A DNA stretch of 18,711 nucleotides from an uncultured Rhodobacter sp. (GCA_937901435.1 CALGTJ010000512.1:1-18711); one strand, 5' to 3'. Counted from the stretch's first letter, positions 1 to 8,622 are shown. The notes: generated by a model not told the origin, from the letters alone. A program made the numbers and translations.

Positions 1-1864
1 CCCGCGTCAGAGGGGGTGTCAGGTGGTCAATGATCACCGCTTGCGCACGACGCTTGGCCTGCGTGCCTTCGCCGGGGTCGTTCACGATAAAAGGATAGAC
101 ATGCGGCATCGGACCCAGAACCACCTCGGGCAGGCAGGTCTGCGACAGGGATAGGGCCTTGCCCGGCAGCCATTCCAGATTACCGTGCTTGCCCATGTGG
201 ACAATGGCATGAGCGCCCCAATAGGCCCGCATCCAGAAATAGAACGCAAGGTAGTTATGCGGAGGAACAAGGTCGGGGGAATGGTAGGTTTCCGTCGGGT
301 CGATGTTATAGCCGCGCGCGGGTTGCAGACCGACGACAGCATTGCCAAAGCTGTGGATCGACAGCTTGAAGGTGCTTGATGCAGCTTCGAAGAAAGGATC
401 GGCCTCGGGCTTACCCCAACGGTCCTCAATCCGCTCACGCACCTCCCATGGCAAGGTTTTGTACTGGGTCTGATAGTCACTTAACGGCAGGGCCTCGCCG
501 CCGTCGCGATCTGCCCGGTCGGTCAACCAGTTTGTTGGCCCTTCCATGATCCGCTGCATCAGGGCATCGCTATTGGCAGGCGGCGTGTCGACCGAATACC
601 CAGCCGAGCGCATCAAATTCAGCACTTCGACCGTCGCCGCAGGCGTGTCCAGCCCGACACCATTGGCCAGCCGTCCGTCCTTGTTGGGATAGTTCGCCAG
701 CACCAGCGCCACTTTACGCTGATCCACGGGGGTATGACGCAGCCGCGCCCAATTCCCGGCAAGCTGAGCGACAAAGTCAACCCGATCCCCTTGGGCACGG
801 TATGTGGCGATAGGGCATTCTGTGGCCTCGTCGAAAAACGCCTCGCTCTTGAAACTGATCGCGCGCGACAGGATCCGCCCGTCCACCTCTGGCAGGGCCA
901 CGTTCATGGCGATATCGCGCGCAGAGAGACCTGTCAGACCTTCTTCCCACGCGGCCTCGGACGAGCCAGACAGGACCACCTGAAACACCGGGGACACATT
1001 GGCCGAGGCCATCGTCAGGGGGTTCTGCGGCGCATCATCGCCCGCGTGACTGCCCACGGCAAAAGCGGTGCAGTTGAGGATCACATCGGGCGGGGCGTTC
1101 TGGAACAACTGGTCCAGCGTGGCGGCACTGACCGGGTCTTTCAGCGACGCAACAAAGATCGGCAGCGGGTTCATCCCTTGCCGCAGCAACGCGCGCGTCA
1201 GTCGGTTGATCGGGTGCAGACCCGCGCCTTGCACCAGCGCGCGGTAGAACACGATGGGCACAACGGGTGCGCCATCGGTCCAATTTTCACGACAGGTCGA
1301 GAGATCGGAAATCCCGGCACCGGGCCAATAGACACCTGCGCGCAGCAGGGGGCTGGCCTGTGCAGGGCGCTCTGTCGACCCAGATGCAATCGCTTGGGCG
1401 AGGGTCAGGAAATTCGCCGCATTCTCTGGCCCGCCTTCGACCATATAGGCCCAGAGCGCGTCGTAATCCTCGCCCGAAACGGTCGAAAGCCGACGCAACT
1501 CGTCATCCGGTTTGTCGTCACCGGGTAGCAGGGCCAAAGGCACACCCGCGCTGTACAGATGTGCGGCGTATTGTTCGGCGCCGTATTTCCAATAGCCGGT
1601 TCCGCCGAGAACGCGGGCGATGACGAGTCTGGACTTGGTCGCGCAATGCTCGATATGCAGATCGACCGACATAGGGTGGCGCAGATGAGTGAGGTTTGCC
1701 AGCCGCAGACTGGGTGCGTTGTTCATCTCACCCCGTGCTTCGCTAAGGGCGGCGAGTTCGGTATCTGCGGCGGATAAAAACACCACATCCGCCGGGGTTT
1801 GTCCCAGATCGACCGGCTCTGTGCCGTCGTCAATTGCGCCGGGGGTGGCGGCCAGAAGATGCAT
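1..1864 (-). CDS. cobN: CobN, large subunit of the aerobic cobaltochelatase (N-terminal ~621 residues; runs off the left edge)
   Basis: CobN is the porphyrin-binding subunit of the CobN-CobS-CobT chelatase, which uses ATP to insert cobalt into hydrogenobyrinic acid a,c-diamide in the cytoplasm. The frame is open from the ATG at 1864 to base 1, giving 621 residues, about half of a typical CobN of 1100-1275. The N-terminus (MHLLAATPGAIDDG) is typical of the family. Further in, HMGKHGNLEWLPGK (residues 556-569) and then FIVNDPGEGTQAKRR are hallmark blocks of the CobN/ChlH/BchH family. The start overlaps the GNAT stop by one base (TGATG) and has no clear ribosome binding site, so translation is probably coupled. 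It is the last visible gene of the hupE-cobW-GNAT-cobN run. ChlH/BchH (magnesium chelatase) share the fold, but the cob context and N-terminus favour CobN. Completeness beyond the edge is unknown. Confidence 0.95.
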   Translation of the reverse strand, partial: MHLLAATPGAIDDGTEPVDLGQTPADVVFLSAADTELAALSEARGEMNNAPSLRLANLTHLRHPMSVDLHIEHCATKSRLVIARVLGGTGYWKYGAEQYAAHLYSAGVPLALLPGDDKPDDELRRLSTVSGEDYDALWAYMVEGGPENAANFLTLAQAIASGSTERPAQASPLLRAGVYWPGAGISDLSTCRENWTDGAPVVPIVFYRALVQGAGLHPINRLTRALLRQGMNPLPIFVASLKDPVSAATLDQLFQNAPPDVILNCTAFAVGSHAGDDAPQNPLTMASANVSPVFQVVLSGSSEAAWEEGLTGLSARDIAMNVALPEVDGRILSRAISFKSEAFFDEATECPIATYRAQGDRVDFVAQLAGNWARLRHTPVDQRKVALVLANYPNKDGRLANGVGLDTPAATVEVLNLMRSAGYSVDTPPANSDALMQRIMEGPTNWLTDRADRDGGEALPLSDYQTQYKTLPWEVRERIEDRWGKPEADPFFEAASSTFKLSIHSFGNAVVGLQPARGYNIDPTETYHSPDLVPPHNYLAFYFWMRAYWGAHAIVHMGKHGNLEWLPGKALSLSQTCLPEVVLGPMPHVYPFIVNDPGEGTQAKRRAQAVIIDHLTPPLTR

Positions 1865-2319
1865 CAGCCCAGCCGTTTTTCCATGAACAGGCTCGACGGG
1901 CTTTCGTTGTAATCGCCAAAGACCCCGCACAATTCGAACCCATGCCGGGCATAAAGCCTGTGTGCGGCGTATAACGTGTTGCCGGTTTCCAGCATGATAT
2001 TTGGCAAACCCAGCGCACGCACCTCTTCTTCAAGGCGCAGCATAAGCGCATCCGCGGTGCCAGAGCCGCGCGCCTCTGGATCGACGAACATGGATTTCAC
2101 TTCGCCATAGCCGTCCTTGAGCGCAAGCGCGGCGCAGCCGATGATCTTGTCAGCCTTGGTCGCGGTAAAGAACCGGATGCTGGGCACACATAGTTTGTCG
2201 ATCGACAAATAGTGGTTGTCCTCTGCCGGATACAGCGATTGCATCAACGCGTGGCTGGCCTCTAGCAGCGCGGTGGCCTCGGGGTGGCGCGGATCGCCGG
2301 GAATGACGGTGACACTCAT
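1864..2319 (-). CDS. GNAT-family N-acetyltransferase inside the cobW-cobN operon
   Basis: A 151-residue protein with a single GNAT fold, which transfers acetyl from acetyl-CoA to an amine; the substrate is unknown. Motif A, the acetyl-CoA pyrophosphate loop, is visible as VDPEARGSGTA (about residues 79-89). It is followed by the LETGN strand (110-114), the motif-B-like YAAHRLYARHGFE (117-129), and a C-terminal SLFMEKRL strand. The whole length is typical of single-domain GNATs. The start ATG overlaps the cobW stop as ATGA and its stop overlaps the cobN start, so all three are translated as a coupled unit. The substrate could be a B12 intermediate, a small amine or a protein; nothing in the sequence decides this. 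The family call is firm and the role in cobalamin synthesis is inference from position only. Confidence 0.88.
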   Translation of the reverse strand: MSVTVIPGDPRHPEATALLEASHALMQSLYPAEDNHYLSIDKLCVPSIRFFTATKADKIIGCAALALKDGYGEVKSMFVDPEARGSGTADALMLRLEEEVRALGLPNIMLETGNTLYAAHRLYARHGFELCGVFGDYNESPSSLFMEKRLG

Positions 2320-3383
2320 GCGATCAGCGCGGCCTCGATTGCGACGCGGTTCAGCCCGGTTTGACCGATAACGACCAGTTTGGTCTCGCGCGCTTCACCC
2401 GCAGCAATGGGGCGGTCGAAATAGGTCTCTATCCTTGGGCCAACGGCCTGCAACGTCAGGCGCATCGGCTTGCCCATGACGGCGGCAAAGCCCTTGAGCC
2501 GCAGGATGTCATAGCGACGGATCACATCGGCCATATGTTCGGCAAAGGCAGCGGGGTCTTCGATCTCGCCGCGCGTGACCACAAAGCTTTCGAACTCGTC
2601 GTGCCCATGTTCGTGCTCATGATGATGATCGTCTTCATCGTCATCATCATGGTGGTGATGGTGATGCACCTCGTGCCGGTTGGAAATATCATCCTCGGCA
2701 GACTGACCACGCCCCAGCAGCACATCGACGGGCAGCACACCCATAGAGGTGCGCACGACCTGCACGCCGGCGCGACTGTCGCTGGTCAGTTGCGCGTTCA
2801 GGCTATCGGATTCCGCCTCTGTCAAAAGATCGGTCTTGTTGATCACGATCATATCGGCGCAGGCGATCTGATCCTCGAACAGCTCTGACAGAGGTGTCTC
2901 GTGATCCAAATTATCATCCAGCGCGCGCTGGGCGTCGACAGCGGCGACGTTATGGGCAAAGCGTCCCTCGGTCACGGCCTTGCCATCGACCACGGTCACG
3001 ACGCCATCGACGGTCACGCGGGTCGAAATCTCTGGCCAGTTGAAGGCACGCACCAGAGGTTGCGGCAGGGCCAGACCGCTGGTTTCGATCACGATATGAT
3101 CGGGCGGATTGGGGCGATCCAGCAGCTTTTGCATGGTCGGCACGAAATCATCGGCCACGGTGCAGCAGATGCAACCGTTGGACAGTTCCATCACATCGTC
3201 TTCGGTGCAGGTCTCGTTGCCGCAGCCTTTCAAAATATCACCATCCACACCCAGATCGCCAAACTCGTTGATGATCAGAGCGATGCGGCGACCACCCGCG
3301 TTTTGCAGCATGTGACGGATCAGCGTGGTCTTGCCGGATCCAAGGAAACCAGTGACGACGGTGGCGGGAATTTTCGCGGGCAT
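2316..3383 (-). CDS. cobW: CobW, G3E-family GTPase/metallochaperone with a His/Asp-rich loop
   Basis: CobW belongs to the COG0523/G3E P-loop GTPases, thought to deliver metal (here probably cobalt) to the cobalamin pathway. From the ATG at 3383 it has 355 residues. Visible motifs are Walker A GFLGSGKTT (12-20), the metal-binding CICC (71-74) following ELSNG, the ESTSG-like switch ETSGLALPQP (100-109), and the guanine-specificity motif NKTD (182-185). A very His/Asp/Glu-rich stretch (about 238-262, with six consecutive His then four Asp) precedes the C-terminal CobW_C domain. I chose ATG 3383 because AGGA lies 8 bases upstream; an in-frame TTG at 3401 lies in the T-run of the preceding terminator and is unlikely. 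The gene sits between hupE and the GNAT gene, overlapping the latter by ATGA. The family call is very secure; cobalt specificity is inferred from context. Confidence 0.95.
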   Translation of the reverse strand: MPAKIPATVVTGFLGSGKTTLIRHMLQNAGGRRIALIINEFGDLGVDGDILKGCGNETCTEDDVMELSNGCICCTVADDFVPTMQKLLDRPNPPDHIVIETSGLALPQPLVRAFNWPEISTRVTVDGVVTVVDGKAVTEGRFAHNVAAVDAQRALDDNLDHETPLSELFEDQIACADMIVINKTDLLTEAESDSLNAQLTSDSRAGVQVVRTSMGVLPVDVLLGRGQSAEDDISNRHEVHHHHHHDDDDEDDHHHEHEHGHDEFESFVVTRGEIEDPAAFAEHMADVIRRYDILRLKGFAAVMGKPMRLTLQAVGPRIETYFDRPIAAGEARETKLVVIGQTGLNRVAIEAALIA

Positions 3384-3399
3384 GAGAGGAGTCCTGATC

Positions 3400-3431
3400 A
3401 AAAAAAGGACCGCCCCGGAGCGGAGCGGCCC
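3400..3431 (-). terminator. Intrinsic terminator between hupE and cobW
   Basis: Read on the minus strand there is a 10-base-pair GC-rich stem (arms 3431-3422 and 3416-3407, with two G-U pairs), a 5-base loop, and then seven T residues (3406-3400). It begins 19 bases after the hupE stop and its T-run ends 17 bases before the cobW start. It should reduce transcription from the riboswitch-controlled hupE promoter into cobW, unless it is read through or antagonised. Confidence 0.85.
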
Positions 3432-3449
3432 GAACCATATGTTGTCGCT

Positions 3450-4091
3450 TTAGCCGAAGAGAACGGAAAGGATCGGACCTTCTGCCGCCTCCAGCACCAG
3501 AAACAGACCGACACCGGCGATCGCAGCGCCAGTCAGACGGGCGTTGACGGCAGTTGCCTCTGTTGCGCCCAGCAGCTTTTCGGTGACAAACCCGGCGGCG
3601 ATGGCGATCAGATACTGGATCGCGCCCAGACCGATCAGGTAGCCGACCAGAACAGCGGCGCCAACGCCACCCTCTTGACCGGCGATGCTGCCACCAAAGG
3701 CAGAGCCATGAAACAGGCCAAATCCGGCAAAGATCGCAACCGCAGGAACGATGCTGAGCGCGCGACCGGACAATACGACATAGCCAAGCGCGAGCAGTGA
3801 GAAGGCGATCACGGCCTCGGTCAGGGGCAGGGCAACCCCGGCGTACATCAGGCCGCAGCCCACCAGCATCGCACCGATATAGGCGGCGGGGGCCATGAAA
3901 CGGCGGGTGGTGAACAGGGCCGCGATACCAACCAGAATCACAAAGAACAGGTGGTCAAACCCCAGCACCGGATGCCCGACACCGGACAGCATCCCATGGG
4001 CAAAAGTTTCCATCGGCAGTCCACCCAATGGGTGGTGGGCCAAGGCAGGCGTCGCGGTCAGGGCCAACGCCACAGCAAATAGTTTCTTCAT
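3450..4091 (-). CDS. hupE: HupE/UreJ-family metal permease under B12 riboswitch control (probable cobalt/nickel uptake)
   Basis: A 213-residue inner-membrane protein. It has a cleavable signal-like N-terminus (MKKLFAVALALTATPALA, then HHPLGG), followed by about six hydrophobic segments. The family signature HPVLGFDHLF (40-49, with His40, Asp46 and His47) is present, as is the conserved FHGSAFG (127-133). HupE and UreJ are secondary transporters of nickel or cobalt. Homologs preceded by a cobalamin riboswitch have been proposed to be cobalt importers, which fits this context. The ATG at 4091 is preceded by an AAAGGGGA ribosome binding site that lies in a hairpin. Upstream is a canonical cobalamin riboswitch and downstream an intrinsic terminator, so hupE can be expressed on its own. 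Substrate metal is inferred, not shown. Confidence 0.92.
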   Translation of the reverse strand: MKKLFAVALALTATPALAHHPLGGLPMETFAHGMLSGVGHPVLGFDHLFFVILVGIAALFTTRRFMAPAAYIGAMLVGCGLMYAGVALPLTEAVIAFSLLALGYVVLSGRALSIVPAVAIFAGFGLFHGSAFGGSIAGQEGGVGAAVLVGYLIGLGAIQYLIAIAAGFVTEKLLGATEATAVNARLTGAAIAGVGLFLVLEAAEGPILSVLFG

Positions 4092-4098
4092 CTTATAT

Positions 4099-4127
4099 CC
4101 CCTTTCGGAACCAAAAAGTGAAAGGGG
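4099..4127 (-). promoter_or_regulatory. Hairpin sequestering the hupE ribosome binding site (probable riboswitch expression platform)
   Basis: On the minus strand CCCCTTTC pairs perfectly with GAAAGGGG (8 bp, 13-base loop). The 3' arm contains the AAGGGG ribosome binding site of hupE, 7-8 bases before its ATG. This suggests that the upstream riboswitch acts on translation, with B12 binding favouring the closed hairpin. I did not identify the competing anti-sequestor helix. Confidence 0.65.
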
Positions 4128-4217
4128 GGTCTCGTCGAAGGCTTATTCTACACGCCAATCGGCGCTGGAACACACTCTTCACGGAACACCCCGTCCGTCA
4201 TTGTCATTCAGACGCAG

Positions 4218-4430
4218 ATGCGCCTGTGTATGGCTGGTCTCCTGGCTCACGGGTCGACGCGACATTCCAGCCTTCCCGGGACAAGTGACCCCAGTGGCAT
4301 CTTTTGGAACGCGCTCACCGCATACAGTCGCGGGGGCGGCTTTGGATTTCGGCCCCTGATTGGGTCGCCGGTACCAAATTCCCATATATGCCCCACATGC
4401 TTTTGCACGGGAACGGGGCACCATACGTAG
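4218..4430 (-). promoter_or_regulatory. Cobalamin riboswitch (B12 element) upstream of hupE
   Basis: Reading the minus strand from about 4430, the conserved blocks appear in order: ATGGTGCC, GGGAATTTGGTACCGG, CCGAAATCC followed by GCCGCCCCCGCGACTGT, then GCCACTGG, CCCGGGAAGGC, and the B12 box GTGAGCCAGGAGACCAGCC. These are the core consensus blocks of the adenosylcobalamin riboswitch class. About 125 bases of leader follow before the RBS hairpin and the hupE ATG. Ligand binding is expected to repress hupE, and probably cobW-GNAT-cobN through readthrough. Outer boundaries are approximate to about 10 bases. Confidence 0.96.
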
Positions 4431-4433
4431 CAA

Positions 4434-4462
4434 CCATTGTCTGTCAGGCCCGCTGTCGTCAA
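4434..4462 (-). promoter_or_regulatory. Candidate promoter for the riboswitch-hupE transcript
   Basis: On the minus strand CTTGACG (4463-4457) is a good -35. A weak -10 (CAATGG, about 4439-4434) follows at 17 bases, which would start transcription a few bases before the riboswitch core. The -10 is poor, so this is tentative. Confidence 0.3.
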
Positions 4463-4577
4463 GCGCGATTGCGACCTGGCGCAGCGTTTGAACGGCATTG
4501 CCTGTGCGGATTTTGATACTTCAGACGGTGGATATCTTTGCATGATCGGCAAGTTTTCGCACCAAATGCGCAAAATC

Positions 4578-4606
4578 TTGTGTGTAACTGTGACAGAGAG
4601 GATAAA
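4578..4606 (+). promoter_or_regulatory. Candidate sigma-70 promoter for smc
   Basis: TTGTGT (4578-4583), a 17-base spacer, and GATAAA (4601-4606) lie about 80 bases before the chosen smc start. The rest of the gap between the riboswitch and smc (4431-4685) shows no gene or strong structure. Confidence 0.35.
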
Positions 4607-4685
4607 TGCAGTGGCAGTGTAATTGACTCACCTTAGGCATACGGGCTGTGATATCCGCCAGACAGAATCACAGGCAGGCAACGCA

Positions 4686-7600
4686 GTGCGGTTTACCAGA
4701 CTTCGGCTGAATGGCTTTAAAAGCTTTGTGGACCCGACCGATCTTATCATATCGGACGGGTTGACCGGTGTTGTCGGGCCCAATGGCTGTGGCAAATCCA
4801 ACTTGCTGGAAGGGCTGCGCTGGGTCATGGGCGAAAATCGCGCCAGTGCGATGCGCGGTGGCGGGATGGAGGATGTGATCTTTGCGGGCGCGGCCACTCG
4901 GCCTGCGCGCAACTTTGCCGAGGTCTCGCTGACACTGGACAACTCTGACCGTCTTGCGCCTGCCGGGTTCAATGATCTGGATACGCTGGACGTGGTACGC
5001 CGGATCACGCGGGACGCGGGCAGTGTGTTCAAGGTGAACACCAAAGAAGCGCGCGCGCGCGATGTCCAGATGCTGTTTGCCGATGCCTCGACCGGGGCGC
5101 ATTCGCCCGCTTTGGTGCGGCAGGGGCAGATTTCGGAACTGATCAATGCCAAACCCCGCGCGCGTCGTCGCATCCTCGAAGAGGCGGCGGGGATTTCGGG
5201 TCTGTATCAACGGCGTCACGAGGCAGAGCTTAAACTCAAGGGCGCAGAGGCAAATTTACTGCGCGTTGACGATGTCATCGAACAGCTTGCGACGCAATTG
5301 GCGCAACTTGGGCGCCAGGCCCGTCAGGCCGCCCGCTATCGTGAAATTGCCGAATCCCTGCGGCAGGCCGAGGGTCTGTTGCTGTATCGGCGCTGGCGCG
5401 AGGCGGACGAGGCGCGCGCCGTTGCGACCGCGCATCTGACCGACTGTGTGAAAGCCGCCGGTCTGGCAGAGCGGGCGTCTTTGACGGCTGGAAAACAGCG
5501 CGAGATCTGTGACGCCGCCCTGCCTGCTCTGCGCGAGGAAGAGGCGATTGCGGCGGCGGTCTTGCAACGGTTGCAGGTAGAACGCGACACGCTGGTCGAT
5601 CAAGAGACCCGCGCACGGCAAGAAATCGAGACGCTGACCTCGCGGATCATGCAACTGTCCCGCGATATCGAACGCGAAGAGGCGCTGAACCATGATGCTG
5701 GCGACACCATTGCGCGGTTGCAAAACGAGGCACAGGAACTGGCTGTTGCGGGCGACGGGCATGAGGCCGCGCTTGCCATCAGTTCCGAGTCCGCAAGCGA
5801 GGCCGCGGCGGTGTTGCAGGAACGCGAGACTATGCTTGGCCAGTTGACCGAAGACACGGCGCGGCTGGCTGCCCGTCATCAATCGGCAAATCGCCTGTTC
5901 GAGGACACACGCAAGACTTTGCTGCACTCAGAGAGCGAGGCAGAGCGTGCAAAAACTGCGTTACAGGCCTCGCAAACGGCGCTCGCCTCGGCGGCGGATG
6001 TGTTGCAAACTGCGCGCGTGGCTCAGGAAGAGGCGACGCGGACAGCCGAAATGGCAGAGCATGTTCTGGCAGAAGCCGACACCGCCAGATCAGAGGCGCA
6101 GTCGCGGGAATCCGATGCGCGTGCAGCCCGGTCAGAGGCCGAGGGCGAGGCGGGCGCCTTGCGGGCAGAGGTCAACGCGCTGGCTCGGTTGGTGCAGCGC
6201 GATACGGCCGAGGGCGGTCAGGTGCTGGACATGCTGCGGGTGAAGTCGGGCTATGAAAAGGCGCTGGGCGCGGCTTTGGCCGATGATCTGCGCGCCCCGG
6301 CAATAGAGGCGACTGACCGCTCTGGCTGGACCTTGCTACCCGGTTATCCGCAGGCGCAGACATTGCCCGACGGTGTGCAGGCGCTAAGCGGCTTCGTCTC
6401 TGTGCCAGAGGTTCTGTCGCGGCGCATGTCGCAGATCGGTTTGGTCGATGCCACCGATGGTGCGCGTCTGCAATCAAGCCTGAAGCCCGGTCAACGGCTG
6501 GTCAGTGTTGAGGGTGATCTGTGGCGTTGGGACGGGTTTCGCGCGGGGGCAGAGGATGCACCATCTGCGGCGGCTCTGCGTCTGCAACAGTTGAACCGCC
6601 TGCAAGAGTTGAAACAGGATCTGGTCGAGGTCACGGCGCGATCTGAGGGGGCGACACAGGCGCATGAGATGCTGAAACAGCGTCTTGCGGATTTGACCTA
6701 TGCCGATAAGGCTGCCCGCGAGGCTCGTCGCGCGGCAGATCTGCGCGTGACGGAAACCAGTCGCGCGCTCAGCCGGGTCGAGGCGGATCGCAACATCGCC
6801 GAGGGCAAGGTGGAATCTCTGCGTCTTGCCGTTGTGCGCCATGACGAAGAGGCGATGCAGGCCCGCACTGCCACGAAAGAGGCCGAGGCGGGCGTTTTGG
6901 GGCTGGAGGACCTGACCTCTGCCCGTGCTGCTGTGGATGCCGTCAAACAGACCGTCGAGGCCGCGCGGATGACGATGATGACACGCCGTGCCAGCTATGA
7001 CGAAATGAAACATGCCGAAGCCGCGCGCAAGAAGCGGTTGCAAAGCGTGACGGGCGAAATTGAAAACTGGCGTCGTCGTCTGGACACCGCTGACAAACGG
7101 ATCGCAGAACTGGCAGACCGGAAACAGGCCGCCGAGGATGATCTGGACATTGCGTCAGAGGTGCCCGTGCAGATCGCCAGCCAGCGCGACAGGTTGTCGG
7201 GTTCAATTGACGAGGCCGAAACCCGTCGCAAGGCTGGTGGCGATGCCCTGAGTTTGGCTGAGACTGCCCTGCGAGAGGCGATTATCGCCGAACGTGATGC
7301 GGAACGCGCGGCGGGACAGGCCCGCGAGGCCCGCGCCGCCGCTGAGGCGCGCAGCGAGGCGACGCGGGATGCGGTACAGGCCGCCGCGGAACGCATCTAC
7401 GAGGCGCTGGATATCGCGCCCTCCAAGCTGCTGGAGCAGTTGGATGTCGACGTCGACAACATGCCCTCTGCCGAGGCGATTGAGCAGCAGGTAAACAATT
7501 ATAAACGCCAGCGCGACGCTTTGGGTGCCGTGAACCTGCGGGCCGAGGACGACGCCAAAAGCGTGCAGGAAGAACACGACCTCTTGATCCGGGAAAAGAC

Positions 7601-8141
7601 CGATCTGGAATCTGCCATCGCCAAGTTGCGCACCGGCATCGCCAGCCTGAACCGCGAGGGGCGAGAGCGGTTGTTGACGGCATTCGAGCAGGTGAATTCC
7701 AACTTTTCCCTGCTGTTCACCCATTTGTTCGGTGGCGGCGAGGCCAAGCTGGTGCTGGTAGAGTCCGACGATCCGCTAGAGGCCGGGCTAGAGATCATGT
7801 GCCAGCCGCCGGGCAAGAAACTTGCCACCCTGTCGCTGCTGTCAGGGGGCGAACAGACCCTGACCGCGCTGGCGCTGATCTTTGGCGTGTTTTTGGCCAA
7901 TCCCGCGCCGATCTGTGTGCTGGACGAGGTGGACGCCCCGCTGGATGACGCAAACGTAACGCGCTTTTGTGATCTGCTGGACGAGATGACACGTCGCACT
8001 GAAACCCGCTTTCTTGTGATCACTCACCATGCGGTGACGATGGCGCGGATGGACCGCCTGTTCGGTGTCACCATGGGCGAGCAGGGGGTCAGTCAGCTGG
8101 TCTCTGTCGATCTCACAAAAGCCGAGCAACTGGTCGCATGA
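4686..8141 (+). CDS. smc: SMC, chromosome segregation/condensation ATPase
   Basis: SMC dimers, with ScpA and ScpB, organise and compact the chromosome. From the GTG at 4686 the protein has 1151 residues, the usual size for this group. The N-terminal head holds MRFTRLRLNGFKSFVDPT and Walker A GPNGCGKS (31-38). Long Ala/Glu/Arg-rich coiled coils run roughly from 170 to 500 and from 625 to 980, flanking a hinge of about 505-625 (GGQVLDMLRVKSGYEKALGA). The C-terminal head carries the signature LSGGEQ (1052-1057) and Walker B ICVLDEVDAPLDD (from 1076, Asp1080 and Glu1081). The frame is open upstream to 4623, but homology starts at the GTG, and AGGCAACGCA precedes it as a modest ribosome binding site. 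No ScpA/ScpB genes are in view. Its presence between cob blocks is notable. Confidence 0.97.
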   Translation: MRFTRLRLNGFKSFVDPTDLIISDGLTGVVGPNGCGKSNLLEGLRWVMGENRASAMRGGGMEDVIFAGAATRPARNFAEVSLTLDNSDRLAPAGFNDLDTLDVVRRITRDAGSVFKVNTKEARARDVQMLFADASTGAHSPALVRQGQISELINAKPRARRRILEEAAGISGLYQRRHEAELKLKGAEANLLRVDDVIEQLATQLAQLGRQARQAARYREIAESLRQAEGLLLYRRWREADEARAVATAHLTDCVKAAGLAERASLTAGKQREICDAALPALREEEAIAAAVLQRLQVERDTLVDQETRARQEIETLTSRIMQLSRDIEREEALNHDAGDTIARLQNEAQELAVAGDGHEAALAISSESASEAAAVLQERETMLGQLTEDTARLAARHQSANRLFEDTRKTLLHSESEAERAKTALQASQTALASAADVLQTARVAQEEATRTAEMAEHVLAEADTARSEAQSRESDARAARSEAEGEAGALRAEVNALARLVQRDTAEGGQVLDMLRVKSGYEKALGAALADDLRAPAIEATDRSGWTLLPGYPQAQTLPDGVQALSGFVSVPEVLSRRMSQIGLVDATDGARLQSSLKPGQRLVSVEGDLWRWDGFRAGAEDAPSAAALRLQQLNRLQELKQDLVEVTARSEGATQAHEMLKQRLADLTYADKAAREARRAADLRVTETSRALSRVEADRNIAEGKVESLRLAVVRHDEEAMQARTATKEAEAGVLGLEDLTSARAAVDAVKQTVEAARMTMMTRRASYDEMKHAEAARKKRLQSVTGEIENWRRRLDTADKRIAELADRKQAAEDDLDIASEVPVQIASQRDRLSGSIDEAETRRKAGGDALSLAETALREAIIAERDAERAAGQAREARAAAEARSEATRDAVQAAAERIYEALDIAPSKLLEQLDVDVDNMPSAEAIEQQVNNYKRQRDALGAVNLRAEDDAKSVQEEHDLLIREKTDLESAIAKLRTGIASLNREGRERLLTAFEQVNSNFSLLFTHLFGGGEAKLVLVESDDPLEAGLEIMCQPPGKKLATLSLLSGGEQTLTALALIFGVFLANPAPICVLDEVDAPLDDANVTRFCDLLDEMTRRTETRFLVITHHAVTMARMDRLFGVTMGEQGVSQLVSVDLTKAEQLVA

Positions 8142-8215
8142 TCCGCAATCTCGCAAGCGTGACCACGCGACGTCCCCATATTTGATACCAAGGGTTAAAC
8201 GGTCCCGGAGGTCCC

Positions 8216-8581
8216 ATGCGAAAATTGACGCTCAGTCTTATACTTCTGGCCAGTTCTGCCAACGCGCAGGAAGGGTTTCGAGAGACGGATATCAGGCTGT
8301 CAAAGCCAGAATTGACAACCTACCTGTCCGGGCAGGTTCTGTCTTTTTACAATGACGGGATTTCGATCTACCAAAGCGACGGCCAGTTTACCTATCAATA
8401 CAGCGCGGATGGCAACAAGGTGCCCGGCACTTATGAAGTCATGGACGACAGCAGCGTGTGTACCGTTTTTGCCAATGGATTCGAACGCTGCGATTATGTG
8501 GTACAGGCCGGGGCGCGCTATGTCTTGATTGTCGAAAATGGCGACCGTTACCCGGTCAAGACGCGGGACGCGATAGAATAA
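8216..8581 (+). CDS. Small exported protein of unknown function
   Basis: A 121-residue protein preceded by a strong GGAGG ribosome binding site 4 bases before ATG 8216. It begins with a Sec-type signal peptide (MRKLTLSLILLASSANA, cleavage before QEG), so it should be periplasmic. The mature part is about 100 residues, rich in Tyr, Asp and Gly. Strand-like segments such as GISIYQSDGQFTYQYSADGN and GTYEVMDDSSVCTVF suggest a small beta-barrel or sandwich. Two cysteines (in CTVFANGFERC, about residues 82 and 92) could form a disulfide. It follows smc after 74 bases on the same strand and ends in a shared convergent hairpin. I do not recognise a named family, and no function can be given. Confidence 0.85.
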   Translation: MRKLTLSLILLASSANAQEGFRETDIRLSKPELTTYLSGQVLSFYNDGISIYQSDGQFTYQYSADGNKVPGTYEVMDDSSVCTVFANGFERCDYVVQAGARYVLIVENGDRYPVKTRDAIE

Positions 8582-8614
8582 GGGCGAGCCAGACTGCGTC
8601 CGTCACTCGCCCTT
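8580..8614. terminator. Inverted repeat between convergent genes (probable bidirectional terminator)
   Basis: A perfect 9-bp inverted repeat, AAGGGCGAG (8580-8588) and CTCGCCCTT (8606-8614), encloses a 17-base loop. It begins in the stop codon of the small exported protein gene and lies 8 bases past the transglycosylase stop. There is no strong T-run on either side (minus side CTTATTCTAT), so efficiency is uncertain. Confidence 0.6.
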
Positions 8615-8622
8615 GATCTGGT

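Noticed and set aside
734..1528. 264-residue plus-strand open frame
   Set aside because: It is antisense to cobN, whose frame is open to the window edge and carries family motifs.
2586..2680. Tandem CAT/GAT-like trinucleotide pattern
   Set aside because: It simply encodes the His/Asp-rich loop of CobW and is not a separate repeat element.
2901..3800. 299-residue plus-strand open frame
   Set aside because: It is antisense to cobW, the terminator and hupE, and its composition is typical of a shadow frame.
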